A stretch of DNA of 64,000 bases from contig FMBT01000289.1 of assembly GCA_900095095.1 (NCBI GenBank), forward strand, positions 496,001 to 560,000. Reading direction: 5' to 3'. This document shows, one piece after another, positions 28,669 to 40,127 of the stretch (position 1 is the stretch's first letter; every line of letters begins with the position of its first letter). This stretch comes from Fragilariopsis cylindrus CCMP1102. Its lineage: Eukaryota > Bacillariophyta > Bacillariophyceae > Bacillariales > Bacillariaceae. Position numbers and translations under genes: made by a program. Under the pieces are notes generated by a model, which was given only the letters and a program-made list of their open reading frames with translations, searched no databases and had not been told where the DNA came from.

Positions 28669-31600
28669 ATGAACAACGGCGGTCAGCAAAACGGTGCTGG
28701 TAAGAACGGGCAACCACCTCCGCCGACTGGACATCCCTCTCTTCCTCCACAGTATTATCAGCACCTGAATCAACAGCAGCAACTGCAGCAGCAGCAGCAG
28801 CAGCAGGATCCACAGCTTGCATATCTATTAGCGAATGCTGCTCGAAATCAACAACAGCAAATGGGTGGTCCTGGCGGTGGCGGCGGAGGAGGAGGAGGAG
28901 CTGGCAACGCTGGATTTAGTAATAACACTGCTTTCGCCGCCGCCGGTTCTGGTGGGGGTAGTGGCGGTGGCGGTGGCAATAACACAAGGCCTGGTAACAA
29001 CTCCGGTGCATCATCACTCTTCGAAGAACAAATCTTACAACGTGCTTCGGCCCTAAGAGCAGAAGCCTTGATGCAGCAGCAGCAGCAGCAACGGCAAGGC
29101 CAACAAGGGCAAAATCAAAACCAGAACCAGAACACTAATCAGCAGCAACAGCAACACAATCCGTATGCGAATCAACAACAGCAGCAGCATCAGCAACAAC
29201 AAATTCAAATCCAAGCTGCATTACAAGCCTTTCAACAACAGCAACAGCAACACCAACAAAATCAATCATCTGGCAGTGGCGGTGGTGGCGGTGGCTCAAA
29301 CCCATCGTCTTCTGCTGGTGCGTCGGGGGCGTCTAATCCTTCTTCTCCAGCACTACAATCCCAGGTTGATCCTCAACAACATTATCTACAACAACAACAG
29401 CAGCAGCAGCAGCAGCAGCAACAACATCACCACCACCAACAACAACTACAGCAACAACAAAAACAACATCAAGAGGCTTTACTTGCTCGAGCATCGGCAC
29501 TTCGTGATCTTGGTCGTTCGGCTGCTGCTGGAGGAGGAGGTGGTGGTGGAGGAGGACCTTCTGGTGGTGGTGGACATACAAACAACTCAAATAATCTTCC
29601 TGGTGCTGGTGCTGGTCCTGGTGGTGGATTTGCCGGTGATCCTCGATTTCGTGGACAACAACAAATGGATCTGAATGCTTTAATGATGCGCCAACAACAA
29701 CACCAGCAGCATCAGCATCACCACCAACAACAACAACAACAAACGCAGCAGCAGCAGCAACAGCAACAACAACAAGCGCAGAGAGCATATGGTATGGAAC
29801 AGGAACTGGAACGTGTCCGACAGGCTCAAAGAATGGCGGCAATCGGTGGTGGTGGTGCGGCATCATTGTCCGGTGTCCCTAACAATAATGGTCTTACTGC
29901 GACGAATTATAATAAGAATAATAATAATAGTAATAGCGGTCCATCAGCGGGTGGTAGTAGTACTGGTAGTGGTGGGGGTGGTGATGGTACGGCCCCAGCA
30001 TCAAATTTTATGTCTCCATCAAATAATTCGTCTACATCTTCGGCAATTGGTGGCGGTGGTGGTGGTGGTGGTGGTAGTAGTAAATCTTCCAAAAAGTCAT
30101 CAAAATCAAAATCGTCGTCAGCAATTACATCACCGAAAAGAATGAAATCAGAATTATCGAATCGTCCATCGTTAGGACCAGAAGCATCTTCGAACAACAG
30201 TATGACTCAAAATATAAATAGTAATAATGCATCGTGTGCGGTGATTGGTAGTGCAGGTACTGCTGCAGCAGCTGCGGCTTCAGTCAATGCCTCTACTTCG
30301 GAAGATACAACGAAAGATGAATTACGAAAGAATCCTGGAACGGTAATTGTTCCGTGTAGAGGTAAGTGCGTTTGGTTTGGGTTTTGGTCTTGTCTTGTCT
30401 TTTTTTGTTTTTTGAATCCGTTATTTTTCTCCCTCTTCAAGGATTCAGTGAATCAATTTGACTATATTATAATATATCGATTTTCAATCCATCCTTTGAT
30501 TTAAAGTTGTTGTCCCTTCTTTATAAACCTTGTACTTATCTTTTTCATTATTATTTTTTTTCGTTTGCCAGCCCGAGGAATGCCTATGGATCACAATTTT
30601 ATTGTAAGTTTTGTTCTGCATTTTCTTCTCTAAGAAAAGTTGACATTCCTTTATTTATTTAAATCCATTGTGATGTGCGCTCACTTTTTACACGATAATG
30701 CATTCTCTCTCTCTCCTATTTTTATCTCGATTAAAAATGTACGCGCAATTGATTATATGATATTAATATTCTATCACAGTCCGCTTACTTTGTCATCTCA
30801 GAAGATGCTAAGCATGGAGAAAACCTCGTCTGTTCGTACTTTGCTTGTCGCAACGGCGGAATCAAGTTTCGGTACTGTGCCCATTGTATGGCCCCAGTAG
30901 CGAAACGGAATTTCAGTCGCCGTCACGATCATGGTATGTCGAAGAATAAGGACGGTAGTAGTAGTATGAATAGTAATAGTTTCCGAGACGATGACGATTA
31001 TGATGACGAAGATACCTTAGGCGAGAGTGAAAACACAGCTGGAAATAATTCAGCAGCAGCAGCAGCTGGAGGAGGAGGAGATGTTTCGAATGCGAAGAAA
31101 CCGAAAGCGTCGTCGTCGTCTTCGGGAGAAGGAAGTAAACGGAAACGGGATGACTCCGAAGCGTCGTATGCGAACGGTGACATCAATAATGAGAGTCAAG
31201 ATAATGATGATACCACTTCTGTTAGTTCGAAACGGCAAGCTATGTGGAGTAGTCTCCTAACCAAACGACCTCGTACTAAAGATCCAAGGAATCTCTCCTC
31301 TTGGCTTAACGAGGTTCTTGCCGTTAGCGATATGGATTTCCCACTTGATCGTGTTGGTACAGATCTTAACCACTCCTTGGGTAGTAATCTTTTGAGTCAT
31401 TTACCCAGACTCTCTCAACCCGCAGCTGCGCCTACCGATGACGAGGCGGATGATTCCAGTACCGCCCGCGATATGGATGCAACCACCACTTCAAGCAGCA
31501 GTGCACGAACTTCCACCAACAGTAGTTCGGCGACAAATACCGATACTACTGCGAATAATGCCAAAACAGTGCTAGGCAGCAATACAGAAAAATCCGCTAC

Positions 31601-31991
31601 TAGTGGTAGTCCAACAAAAACTACAAAGAAGAAGAAAACGAAAGACAAAAAAGCCAACGGAGAAAAGGAAAAATCCGCTAACACCGATAAAAGCAGCAAA
31701 TCCGTAGCAGCGAAGTTGTCCTCTTCCTTGACTGCCGTAGCAGCGAAGTTGTCCTCTACCTTGACTGGAAAAGTTCCGATGTCAGCATCTCAATCTAAGA
31801 TGGCACCATCATCCAAGAAATCTTCTGGAAAGAAAACGAAGATGTCACCATCAAAAAGGAGTACCGGCGACAATAAGAAGTTAAGACCGGGCCCTGATGA
31901 TGATGGATTTTCTGGAGGTTTTGCGGATTGGAGAGATCGAAAGAAACAAAAGACGCTAAAAAAGGTTCCAGGAAAGCTAAAGAAGAACTAA
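28669..31991 (+). CDS. Large Q/G/N-rich protein with a Cys/His module
   Basis: Three exons: 28669-30361, 30572-30603 (32 nt) and 30780-31991, with good GT-AG sites, giving 978 residues. Residues 1-540 are Gln, Gly, Asn and Ser runs around short islands, two of which repeat (ASALRAEAL, ASALRDLG). At about 555-615 the spliced exons create CRARGMPMDHNFISAYFVIS, then LVCSYFACRNGGIKFRYCAHC and KRNFSRRHDHG, a compact set of Cys and His likely to bind zinc. I associate this module with many uncharacterised diatom proteins. The C-terminal half is Ser/Lys-rich with basic clusters suggesting a nuclear protein. The splice across the 32-nt exon is supported by the unbroken module. Confidence 0.8.
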
Positions 31992-32672
31992 GAATGCAAT
32001 AATAACTGTTTCTCTTGTATCTTGACAGGAGAAAGATGAAAATGAAACGAAAAACAAAATGAAAAGCAAAAAAGTCTAAACCATTTCGAAAATTATGTGT
32101 GTGGCCAAATTGTGGTTAAGAAAAAATAATTATAAACGGGGCGGTGCTAGCATTTTGTACGTGTAGCATACCTCCCGTGTAACTTATATTAACTCAGTTC
32201 GAATATATACAGATACAAAAAATTAATAAATAATTAAATGGGATTAGGAAAATCTTTATGTTGTGGCAGATAGCAAAATGACTGATTTTGAGTATCGGAG
32301 CCGTTTTATAAAGATATCCGTCCATCTCCATCCACCCATTTTTTTCAGTATAATCAGATAAATAATAATAATAATAATAATACCTATTCAAATCAAATAT
32401 ACTTTTTTCTAAAATCTATCGTTTGATTTGTCTATTGTGAAGTCTGATTATTGATTCGTCAGGTAAAAAGAACCTCAATATATTATGATAAGGAATTCCA
32501 TTCATTAATTTTATTTATCTATGATTCGTTACCTTTTATGTTACCATATAATGATGCATACTGAATAGTTTCATCTGATTCAATTTCAACTGGATTTTAT
32601 CATTATTATCAATGAAGTAGTAATCAATTTCAAATACTATTATATCAAATACATACAATAGTTTAGCTCCAC
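31992..32672. other. Convergent spacer
   Basis: AT-rich 3' flanks of two convergent genes, with an (AAT)n tract near 32360. No gene is seen. Confidence 0.4.
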
Positions 32673-33227
32673 TTAATTTTTCATCCCTCTTCCATCACCA
32701 CCAGCACATTTGGGACTATCTTTTACATTAGAATTAATATTCCATTCATCAGGTGTTTTCGCTGCACCAATTTCTAAGGAATGAAATCCTAATGAACCAT
32801 CCGATTCCGAAACCGCTGCGTTGATGGCACGATGCCGGCCAATTAATCGAGTACCTTCAAATTGTTCGGATACTACAATCACCTTAAAATGACTTTCACC
32901 TGATTTTGGTCCATGGGAGACATTTTGTACATCTAAATGAATCGGGTTAAATACATCCTTTAATCGTTCTTCAATTAAATTTTGACGTGGTCCTCCTCCA
33001 GCACTGCCATTCTTTGACGACATATGAACACTACTACTAGTCGTAGAAGAAGAAAATGCCCGTTGTTTGGCAAGTAGTGATGAGGATAATAAAGAAGGCT
33101 TGTTGCTGATACTGACACAACTAAATGCTCTTACTGTCGGAATAATAGTACGTGAAGCTAATGAACAAGATAGAGCAAAGACGAATGTTGTTGTCATGCT
33201 TGTTCTTAATATTGATTGTACTTTCAT
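32673..33227 (-). CDS. BolA-family protein, probably plastid-targeted
   Basis: 184 residues, ATG at 33227. Residues 85-160 form the BolA fold: NLIEERLKDVFNPIHLDVQN, the hallmark GESHFKVIVVS, and FEGTRLIGRHRAIN with the conserved RHR. BolA proteins pair with monothiol glutaredoxins in iron-sulfur cluster handling. The N-terminus begins with a hydrophobic signal-like stretch (TTFVFALSCSLA) and then TVRAFSC, which fits the diatom plastid transit motif with Phe after the cleavage site. The C-terminal KTPDEWNINSN tail also occurs in some eukaryotic BolA proteins. The divergent spacer to the next gene (33228-33664) has an (ATTC)n tract at 33312-33332. Confidence 0.9.
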   Translation of the reverse strand: MKVQSILRTSMTTTFVFALSCSLASRTIIPTVRAFSCVSISNKPSLLSSSLLAKQRAFSSSTTSSSVHMSSKNGSAGGGPRQNLIEERLKDVFNPIHLDVQNVSHGPKSGESHFKVIVVSEQFEGTRLIGRHRAINAAVSESDGSLGFHSLEIGAAKTPDEWNINSNVKDSPKCAGGDGRGMKN

Positions 33228-33664
33228 GTCAAAAGGTCTGTGTGTGTGTGTTTGTTTGTTTCAATTGTGAGCATCCGGCACGTAGTACAGTACAGAGCCA
33301 CTATTGATTCTTCATTCATTCATTCATTCATTCACATTTTCTTCGTTTTACATTTTACATATTCTCTCGCGCGTTGTATTTTTATTCATTTTTATCGTCG
33401 GAGAACAATGAGAATGCTGCGGGAAATTATATGAGCAGCCATTTTTCGCGGAAAGTTTTGAAAACCGAAACCTCCCGGAAACAACCGAGAACATTTCTCG
33501 ATCTTTGATCATTCGATCGATCGACCATGTTATTTGTTTTGTTTTGTTTGAATTTTTGTTGAATTTTGAATACAATCCATTCTCGAAGGGAGGACAGAAG
33601 AAGATAACCTCGCATGAGGCTCAACACAGCGACATTACCACTCGAAAAGCATAGATAGTGTAAG

Positions 33665-35170
33665 ATGGCGGCAACGAAACGGCAGAAGAATGCAATTTCC
33701 AGTAGTAATAAGAAGAAGAATAACAACAACAACAACAAGAAGAAACAAGCGAATATGCAAAATAATAACAAACAAGATACGGCAGCAGCAAAAAATAATG
33801 ATTATCCATCCAATAAAGATGCCAACAAGAACGATCCATCAAAGTCTTCTCTTTCTTCTTCCTTCTGGGATTACGTACCATTTGTAATAATTACTGTCGT
33901 TGTTTTATTACCCTATGCTTTAAAAAATATGTATCTGTACGTCTTCCTGCAACGTCCTGATCTTATCAATTCAATAATGGTACTATCAATAATTCCATCA
34001 TCAATGGCAGTACTACTAAGACCAGCTGTAACAGTTACAGATCTACGTCAAGTTTTAATTGTGGGTACTATTAGTAGTGGTACAAAACAAGTGTCATATG
34101 ATTTAAAAAATAATCTTGGTAGTAGTGGATCTGGTGGTATTGGTAGTGTTAGTAGTGGATTGGGATTCGCATTATTAGAAATCGGCCATGAAAATTCAAA
34201 TTCAGAATCATCGTTTGTACGTGATGGAACAGTCTCTTGGTTTCATGGGATACGATTTATACCACGTCCTACTACATTGTCTACATCTAACAACAACAAC
34301 CAAGGCGATGATGATAGAGATATCACCGTTATTATCACAAAATTTTGTCAAAATTTATATCCAAGTATGGGATTTCATCCATATATGTTTCGTGAAAAGA
34401 GTAAAGGAAATTGTTCATTACGAAATAAATGGGATGAATGTTGGAAGAATGAATGTATAGATCTATTACGACATGAATGGGGTTGTGGTCTACTACACAA
34501 CAACAACAACAACAATTCTTCTTCATCATCATCATCATCAACATCATGTTTGACACCATTTTATAATACATTACATCAAGTTCGTCATCCATTACGTACA
34601 ATTGAATCATTGGTAACAAAATTTTGTATTAATGGTATAGAAGGAAATATCCAGCCCTCATTTTTGGTATTTGTCAATACATTATTTCCACAATATGAAA
34701 ATCTTTCTTCAAGTATGTCTTGTATTGAGGCTGCAGGATATTATATATATGAATACAATACTGCTATGATTGATGCAAAGAAACGTGGTTATATTGATGA
34801 TATGTATCATGTAGAGGGTGTATCATCATGCGATGTTGCATCTATGGCAGGTTTTATGGGAGGAAATGATGGTAATATGGAGCATGCAATCAAAGACGAT
34901 AACGATAACGATAACGATGATGGTGTTGTTTACAAACCAAAGAGGGAGAAAATTTTAAACATTTGCAAAAATGATGGTAGTGACGATAACGATAACGACG
35001 ATGCAAACAAATTAATGACATCCAAACAAAATCTCTATAATAAAGGACAAGTTACAATAGATTGGGATGATTTACTTGGTGGAAAAAATGGTAGCAAAAG
35101 AAAAAATGGTGATCGTGATTTACAAAAAAAAATCAAAAAATTAACAGCAAATCTGAATTATCCTATATAA
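33665..35170 (+). CDS. Sulfotransferase-like type II membrane protein
   Basis: 501 residues. A Lys/Asn-rich cytosolic tail (1-65) is followed by one membrane helix (about 68-95, PFVIITVVVLLPYAL) and a luminal domain. There TISSGTK could correspond to the 5' phosphosulfate loop and HQVRHPLRTIESLV to the 3' phosphate loop, whose Arg and Ser bind PAPS. Asn and Ser/Asp runs are inserted between core strands. The arrangement fits Golgi carbohydrate sulfotransferases, expected in algae with sulfated cell-wall polysaccharides. The P-loop Lys/Arg is not clear, so catalytic ability is unproven. Confidence 0.6.
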   Translation: MAATKRQKNAISSSNKKKNNNNNNKKKQANMQNNNKQDTAAAKNNDYPSNKDANKNDPSKSSLSSSFWDYVPFVIITVVVLLPYALKNMYLYVFLQRPDLINSIMVLSIIPSSMAVLLRPAVTVTDLRQVLIVGTISSGTKQVSYDLKNNLGSSGSGGIGSVSSGLGFALLEIGHENSNSESSFVRDGTVSWFHGIRFIPRPTTLSTSNNNNQGDDDRDITVIITKFCQNLYPSMGFHPYMFREKSKGNCSLRNKWDECWKNECIDLLRHEWGCGLLHNNNNNNSSSSSSSSTSCLTPFYNTLHQVRHPLRTIESLVTKFCINGIEGNIQPSFLVFVNTLFPQYENLSSSMSCIEAAGYYIYEYNTAMIDAKKRGYIDDMYHVEGVSSCDVASMAGFMGGNDGNMEHAIKDDNDNDNDDGVVYKPKREKILNICKNDGSDDNDNDDANKLMTSKQNLYNKGQVTIDWDDLLGGKNGSKRKNGDRDLQKKIKKLTANLNYPI

Positions 35171-35618
35171 AATAAAATAATAATACAGTATAAAAGAGCA
35201 GTACGTTACAAAATAGATGATCTATAGGTTGTAAATCCATTGTACTCTATTCTAGCTAGTACTTGTGTTCGTCATCGTTACACCATAAGTCCCGTATGGC
35301 CACGTAAGCATACGCAGACAACTACGGAGTACTGTAGCTAGAACTAGAGAGATCAGCGTCACACGCCAATGGATGTGCTCTACTAGTCGTCGAAGTGAAC
35401 CAACCTTCTCAAGATTTGGTGTTGCCGTTATTGACTGGCTGGCTGGCTGTCCTTGTTGTTGTTAGCAACAAAACGGCATGGTCGGTTGAGTTTTGCACAT
35501 AAAATCTCAAACCGAATTCACTTCCATGGGGTTTTCTACCGTTGTGGGAGAAGTTGATACATCCACTGTCGATGGCGATAGCTGCTGCGGCTGCAACGAT
35601 ACTTCATTAGTCGCAGTA
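35171..35618. other. Convergent spacer
   Basis: Between the 3' ends of two convergent genes. A plus-strand frame at 35493-35687 partly mirrors the receptor's low-complexity tail and is not considered a gene. Confidence 0.4.
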
Positions 35619-36701
35619 TTAGCTGGTGTCGTCGTTACTGGCTGCTGTTGCTGTTGCTGTCGTTATTGGCTGCTGTTGTGGTGGTGATAGTCCACCAATA
35701 TGAGTTTGTCCTCTTCCTATCATCGTCACACCATCTGGTAGCTCCCCATTATGATTGTGTTCGTACCAGATATAATACATTTTAGGTGCAAGTAGTAGTG
35801 CTACAGTCGATACGGATATAGAAACACAATACAATGTAACACCAAATACTATTGCACTTGGTGTACCAACTAATCTACCAATTAAGTATACTGACCCGAA
35901 TACAATTGTAAATACTATATGGCAACAATAAATTTGAAATATTCTTGGCCCATCACTCAGTTCTTCTGGTAGATTACGTACCTGCCAACCCATCCAAACA
36001 CCAAGTATGGCAGAAATTGCAATAATACAACCCAATGGTACAAGATATTCTGGTTGATAGTAACAATATCCAACAATCTCAATGGCATTACCATTGTCAT
36101 TTGTTTCTTCATATGTCTTCCAAAATGGTGGATCTAGGACGGTCCATACTATCGTTATAGTAAAAGCCAATATTCTCATTGCTGTATTTGGCCATCTAGT
36201 ATGCCATTCTTTTACGGGTGGTTGTCCTCTTCGGATCCTTGTTACCTTCTTTATTCTCCAAAGTTTACCAAACAATCCCATGTAGACGAGAATGAATCCA
36301 CTAGCAATGAACCACGAGATAAACATTATGCACATCACATTAAGAAATTCTTGATTCCTCCATCTTTTAGATGTTGATGGTATTATTATAAAAAAAGGTG
36401 ATACTGCTATATTCGTTGCACCTGCTAATATTAAAGAAAGAAATCCTGGTTGTGCCATCTTTATAATTGGATTTTGCTTATACCGGCATACAAAAATAAT
36501 CGCTATGATACAGAATATAAGTGCTATCGTACTTAATATAACAGAAATAACCATAATGGCAGTACCATTGTTCGCAATCAAACCATTCGTTGTATCATCT
36601 ATTGTTGCTGTTGCTGTATCTGTATCTGTATCGTTATTATCACCATCTAATTCTGATTCTAATTCTTCATCTATTAGATTGCGCATTATTATTCGTTCCA
36701 T
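35619..36701 (-). CDS. Class C (GABA-B-like) 7TM receptor without ligand domain
   Basis: 360 residues, ATG at 36701; an in-frame stop lies just upstream. After an acidic 45-residue N-terminus come seven membrane helices. Family marks of 7tm_3 are present: RYKQNPIIKMAQPGFLSLIL, matching the NPIIKxAxP segment of GABA-B receptors at the TM1/TM2 loop, then GLFGKLWRI in the TM3 loop and a TM7 ending LLLAPKMYYIWYE. Known class C receptors bind ligand through a Venus flytrap domain, which is absent. Diatoms have many GABA-B-like receptors; the ligand is unknown. An upstream exon carrying the missing domain is not seen in 36702-37382. Confidence 0.85.
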   Translation of the reverse strand: MERIIMRNLIDEELESELDGDNNDTDTDTATATIDDTTNGLIANNGTAIMVISVILSTIALIFCIIAIIFVCRYKQNPIIKMAQPGFLSLILAGATNIAVSPFFIIIPSTSKRWRNQEFLNVMCIMFISWFIASGFILVYMGLFGKLWRIKKVTRIRRGQPPVKEWHTRWPNTAMRILAFTITIVWTVLDPPFWKTYEETNDNGNAIEIVGYCYYQPEYLVPLGCIIAISAILGVWMGWQVRNLPEELSDGPRIFQIYCCHIVFTIVFGSVYLIGRLVGTPSAIVFGVTLYCVSISVSTVALLLAPKMYYIWYEHNHNGELPDGVTMIGRGQTHIGGLSPPQQQPITTATATAASNDDTS

Positions 36702-37382
36702 TCTATTCTATTTTTCTAGAGTCAACCCCCTACAAGGTGATTGTACCGATCTTTGTGTTGTTATGTTACTATTTTTGGCTTGCTTTCGCTGTTTTTGTTT
36801 GTTTGGTTGTTTGATTGATTGTGAGTCGAGTCTTTCGTTGTTGTTTTTTCGTTTTGGCACTTTTTCACTCTTATAGTAACGTTCGCTCTGCCTTTCTCGC
36901 TCTGTTTATGTTACAAGACTTGTTCTTCTGATTCTATGAACTAGCTAGGTCATTAACTACTTCAAAGTATCATTGTCGACGTTCAGTTGTGTTGTTAGCA
37001 TAGAGATGATCCATTCAGACATTCGATCAGACTTCACGGCCTAACTCAAAAACTTTCAAATCAAGCAGTAGTGTGCACATCTATTTAAAAATACAAAATT
37101 ATTTGTTGCTATTTATTTTTACGTTAATTAGACACGATTATTTAACACGTGTTTGCCTCCACCGGGAATCATTATCGTCGCGCGGGACACACAACATACC
37201 GTAATAAAAAACAGTTAGGCAAGAAAATGGAATTCCCAAAAAATAAAAAGTTGTAATACAGTAGTACAACATTTCGAATTTGCTAAGGTTACTTACCGTA
37301 GTCGCAATTCAATGGTGGACAATGTTTGAATGTACAAGTAAGTGCTGAAACAAAAAAAAAAGACAGCGATGTTATGTAAAAG
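36702..37382. other. Divergent spacer
   Basis: Probable promoters of the receptor and the next gene. No gene or clear motif is seen. Confidence 0.4.
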
Positions 37383-39101
37383 ATGACAAAAGGAATACCA
37401 TCAACAGCGACGGTGAACGAGAATAGTTGTAGTTATAATAAAAAGCATACTAAAAAAAATCGACGTGTAACAATGATGCGTCAACGACGACAGCAGCAGC
37501 AACAACTTCGAAGTGTCGACGTTGTTGTACGTATACCTCGACACTCATCAGTTCTTTCAAAATATACATCATCATCATCATCATCTTTCCAGCAGAAAAG
37601 ACGACGACATTTATTATGTATTGAAAAAGAAAATCAGCAACAAGCGGAACAAAAATCTTCAATGACTATTCAAACACAACAATCTTCACAACATCATTTC
37701 AATGATAAAAGAATAATATATAAGGAATACGAATATGAAGACGGAGACGGAGAAGAAAAGGATGATGATAGTGATAGTGCGATAGATTTGTATTTGACAT
37801 GTTATCGACCGGGTGTTTTATGGCGTGGATTAGTTCCAATGTTATTCTCATCTTCGCCAGATGACGTAAAAACATCATCAGCGAACGACTGCGGTAGCGA
37901 CAGCTGTGGTAGCGATGAAAACGAAAACAATAACAGTAACAATAACGATTTACTGTTGTTACAACAACTAGAAGATTATAATGGGTCGATATTGATGGCA
38001 ACAAAGACAACGGAAACATCAATACCTCAACGAACCCTATTGGCACTGGGATTACGTGATGCCTTGAGAAAAGAAATACAGATGATCACCGACGACAGAT
38101 CAAGTAGTAGTAAGAACAACAACGAGGATACCGGTACTATTACGATGAAGGAGAAGGAAAGCGCAAGTGCGTGTAGCTGTATAGACAATAATAATAAAAA
38201 CAAAGATATATACTCTTCTTGTTATTCTGAATTATTTTACCAACGAAAAGTGACAGTTCCTCTGACAACAACAATGATGTTTAATGATACTGATAATGAT
38301 TACGATTATAACAACAACGACAGCAACAACAACAATAATATGAATATCACTACTACAGCTACTACTAGTAGGGTTTGCTTGTATTTGTTTCCGTCATTAT
38401 TGATACCAACAACATCCCACAGTAATAATATATCAAATACATATACATCAATTGTACTGAATACGTTACAAAAATATATTTTAGTACAATCATTAACAGC
38501 ATGGTTAGCAACATTAGGTGGTGGATATTTTTGTATTAAAAAATTATCATTTAGTTTATATTTATCAAGAAAACAACGTCTACTAGCATATTCAATTGGT
38601 AACATACAAATGGTATATCAATGTACATTAAATGAAATATATAATTTGATCTATTCTGGTCAATTCCATCTTGCAAAATATGTATTAAATTATCTAGAGA
38701 ATACAATTATTGTAAAAAAATCGAGCAACAAATCGAAGATGAATAATAAGAAAGCGACGACTACGAATGAAAAAATATCTATTAAGAACAACAAGATCAA
38801 GACCAGCAATATCAATAAGAATGATTATACTATTGAAGAACGAAAGATATTACAACAATGTCAATCTACAAGATTATTATTACGTCGTTTGAAGAAGTTA
38901 TCAAAGGGAGGGTTAAAGAGATACAACCAACACCAACACCAAATAAGCACTGAAGAAAGTAGTAATGATAATAACGGTACTGGTACAATAAGTACTACCA
39001 CCACCACCAGTGCTATTGTTAGTGGTCATCATACTCATGATCATGCTGCTGTTACGCGTACGAAGGATGATTACCAACGAGTACGAATTGCATCGTGCTA
39101 A
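37383..39101 (+). CDS. Conserved-looking protein of unknown function
   Basis: 572 residues with large low-complexity inserts (Gln, Asn, Thr). Non-repetitive core segments are YLTCYRPGVLWRGLVPMLF (about 140-160), SIPQRTLLALGLRDALRKEI (about 220-240) and, most strikingly, SLTAWLATLGGGYFCIKKLS through QRLLAYSIGNIQMVYQCTLN (about 375-420). The LATLGGGYF phrase followed by a helical pair resembles small eukaryotic proteins of unknown function that I cannot name with certainty. No membrane helix is convincing. Confidence 0.6.
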   Translation: MTKGIPSTATVNENSCSYNKKHTKKNRRVTMMRQRRQQQQQLRSVDVVVRIPRHSSVLSKYTSSSSSSFQQKRRRHLLCIEKENQQQAEQKSSMTIQTQQSSQHHFNDKRIIYKEYEYEDGDGEEKDDDSDSAIDLYLTCYRPGVLWRGLVPMLFSSSPDDVKTSSANDCGSDSCGSDENENNNSNNNDLLLLQQLEDYNGSILMATKTTETSIPQRTLLALGLRDALRKEIQMITDDRSSSSKNNNEDTGTITMKEKESASACSCIDNNNKNKDIYSSCYSELFYQRKVTVPLTTTMMFNDTDNDYDYNNNDSNNNNNMNITTTATTSRVCLYLFPSLLIPTTSHSNNISNTYTSIVLNTLQKYILVQSLTAWLATLGGGYFCIKKLSFSLYLSRKQRLLAYSIGNIQMVYQCTLNEIYNLIYSGQFHLAKYVLNYLENTIIVKKSSNKSKMNNKKATTTNEKISIKNNKIKTSNINKNDYTIEERKILQQCQSTRLLLRRLKKLSKGGLKRYNQHQHQISTEESSNDNNGTGTISTTTTTSAIVSGHHTHDHAAVTRTKDDYQRVRIASC

Positions 39102-40127
39102 TACTTACTTGTACTACTCATCGAGCTTTTGTTTTGTGTGTGTGAAGTATTAACTTAAGAATGATTTAAAGAAACTAACGTCTACCACTATCTAGTAGCT
39201 AGTCAGTGTAATGTGTTTCCGAAATTTTTGTTACTAACATTTATTCATCTGCTAATAAAATTTCACTTATAACAACACGATCACCAACTGCATGGTTGGC
39301 ACTGTCTATAAGGGCTCTATAAAGTAACCAGAGTTTATTGAAACTTAAGAAGAAGGCAATTGTTCTTGAAAGGGCTTGTACTGTCTTTCAATAGAACTCT
39401 CTAAGTCCAATTTTTTAGGAAGATAAGACCCCTTAAAAAAGACCCTAAAGTTCTGCCCATATATATCTTATGGGCAATAGCTTGAAATCTGTTAGTAAAA
39501 AGGAGGAATACTACTGCTGTTACTGTGTTCAACCAATTTGCATTGCACCACATGGTTCACAAAGGGAAACACTATCAAGATCTCCAGGCATCTCCCTGTT
39601 ATTTGTTATTACTGCATACAGTAGAAAAAAGAGATCTTCTAGGTCTGTAGTACTGTAGATGCAATTGATCATCAACTCTGTTTACTAGGTTCTTTTACTG
39701 AAACTATGTTAGTAGCTTTTGTCTAAAACTTAGTCAGCAGTGCATTCTTTGGCAGTACAATGCTTGGGCTAGGTGGTATCTAGTGGTACTGTAAGAGTTG
39801 ATAGAAACAAACATATTATATATACCAAGATTAAGAAAAACAAAAATAAAAAGATAGAAACGAGTAACTGGTATGAAGTTTGAATCATATTAGTCAAATT
39901 GAAGTGTGACTGACTCATTCGAATCAAACTAGTCGAATTATTCGTTTTGGAGGCAAGCGGCGTAAAGCAACAAAGAGAACTAATAAAATGTTACCATGCA
40001 TACTTGACAACAAGACAAGACAAGATATCAACATTTCAACAATGATAAAAAGCCAGATCCTGATTCTGTAGAAGAAAACTTCACTATAACTAGTAGGCAG
40101 TAACGAGGCCAAAGGAACAAATAGCAA
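39102..40127. other. Spacer without a gene
   Basis: No supported coding region. A 62-residue frame at 39470-39658 has no recognisable content. Confidence 0.4.

Noticed and set aside
29333-29866. Long antisense and out-of-frame ORFs across the Q/G-rich gene
   Set aside because: They are frames created by CAG, CAA and GGT repeats on the other strand or in other frames.
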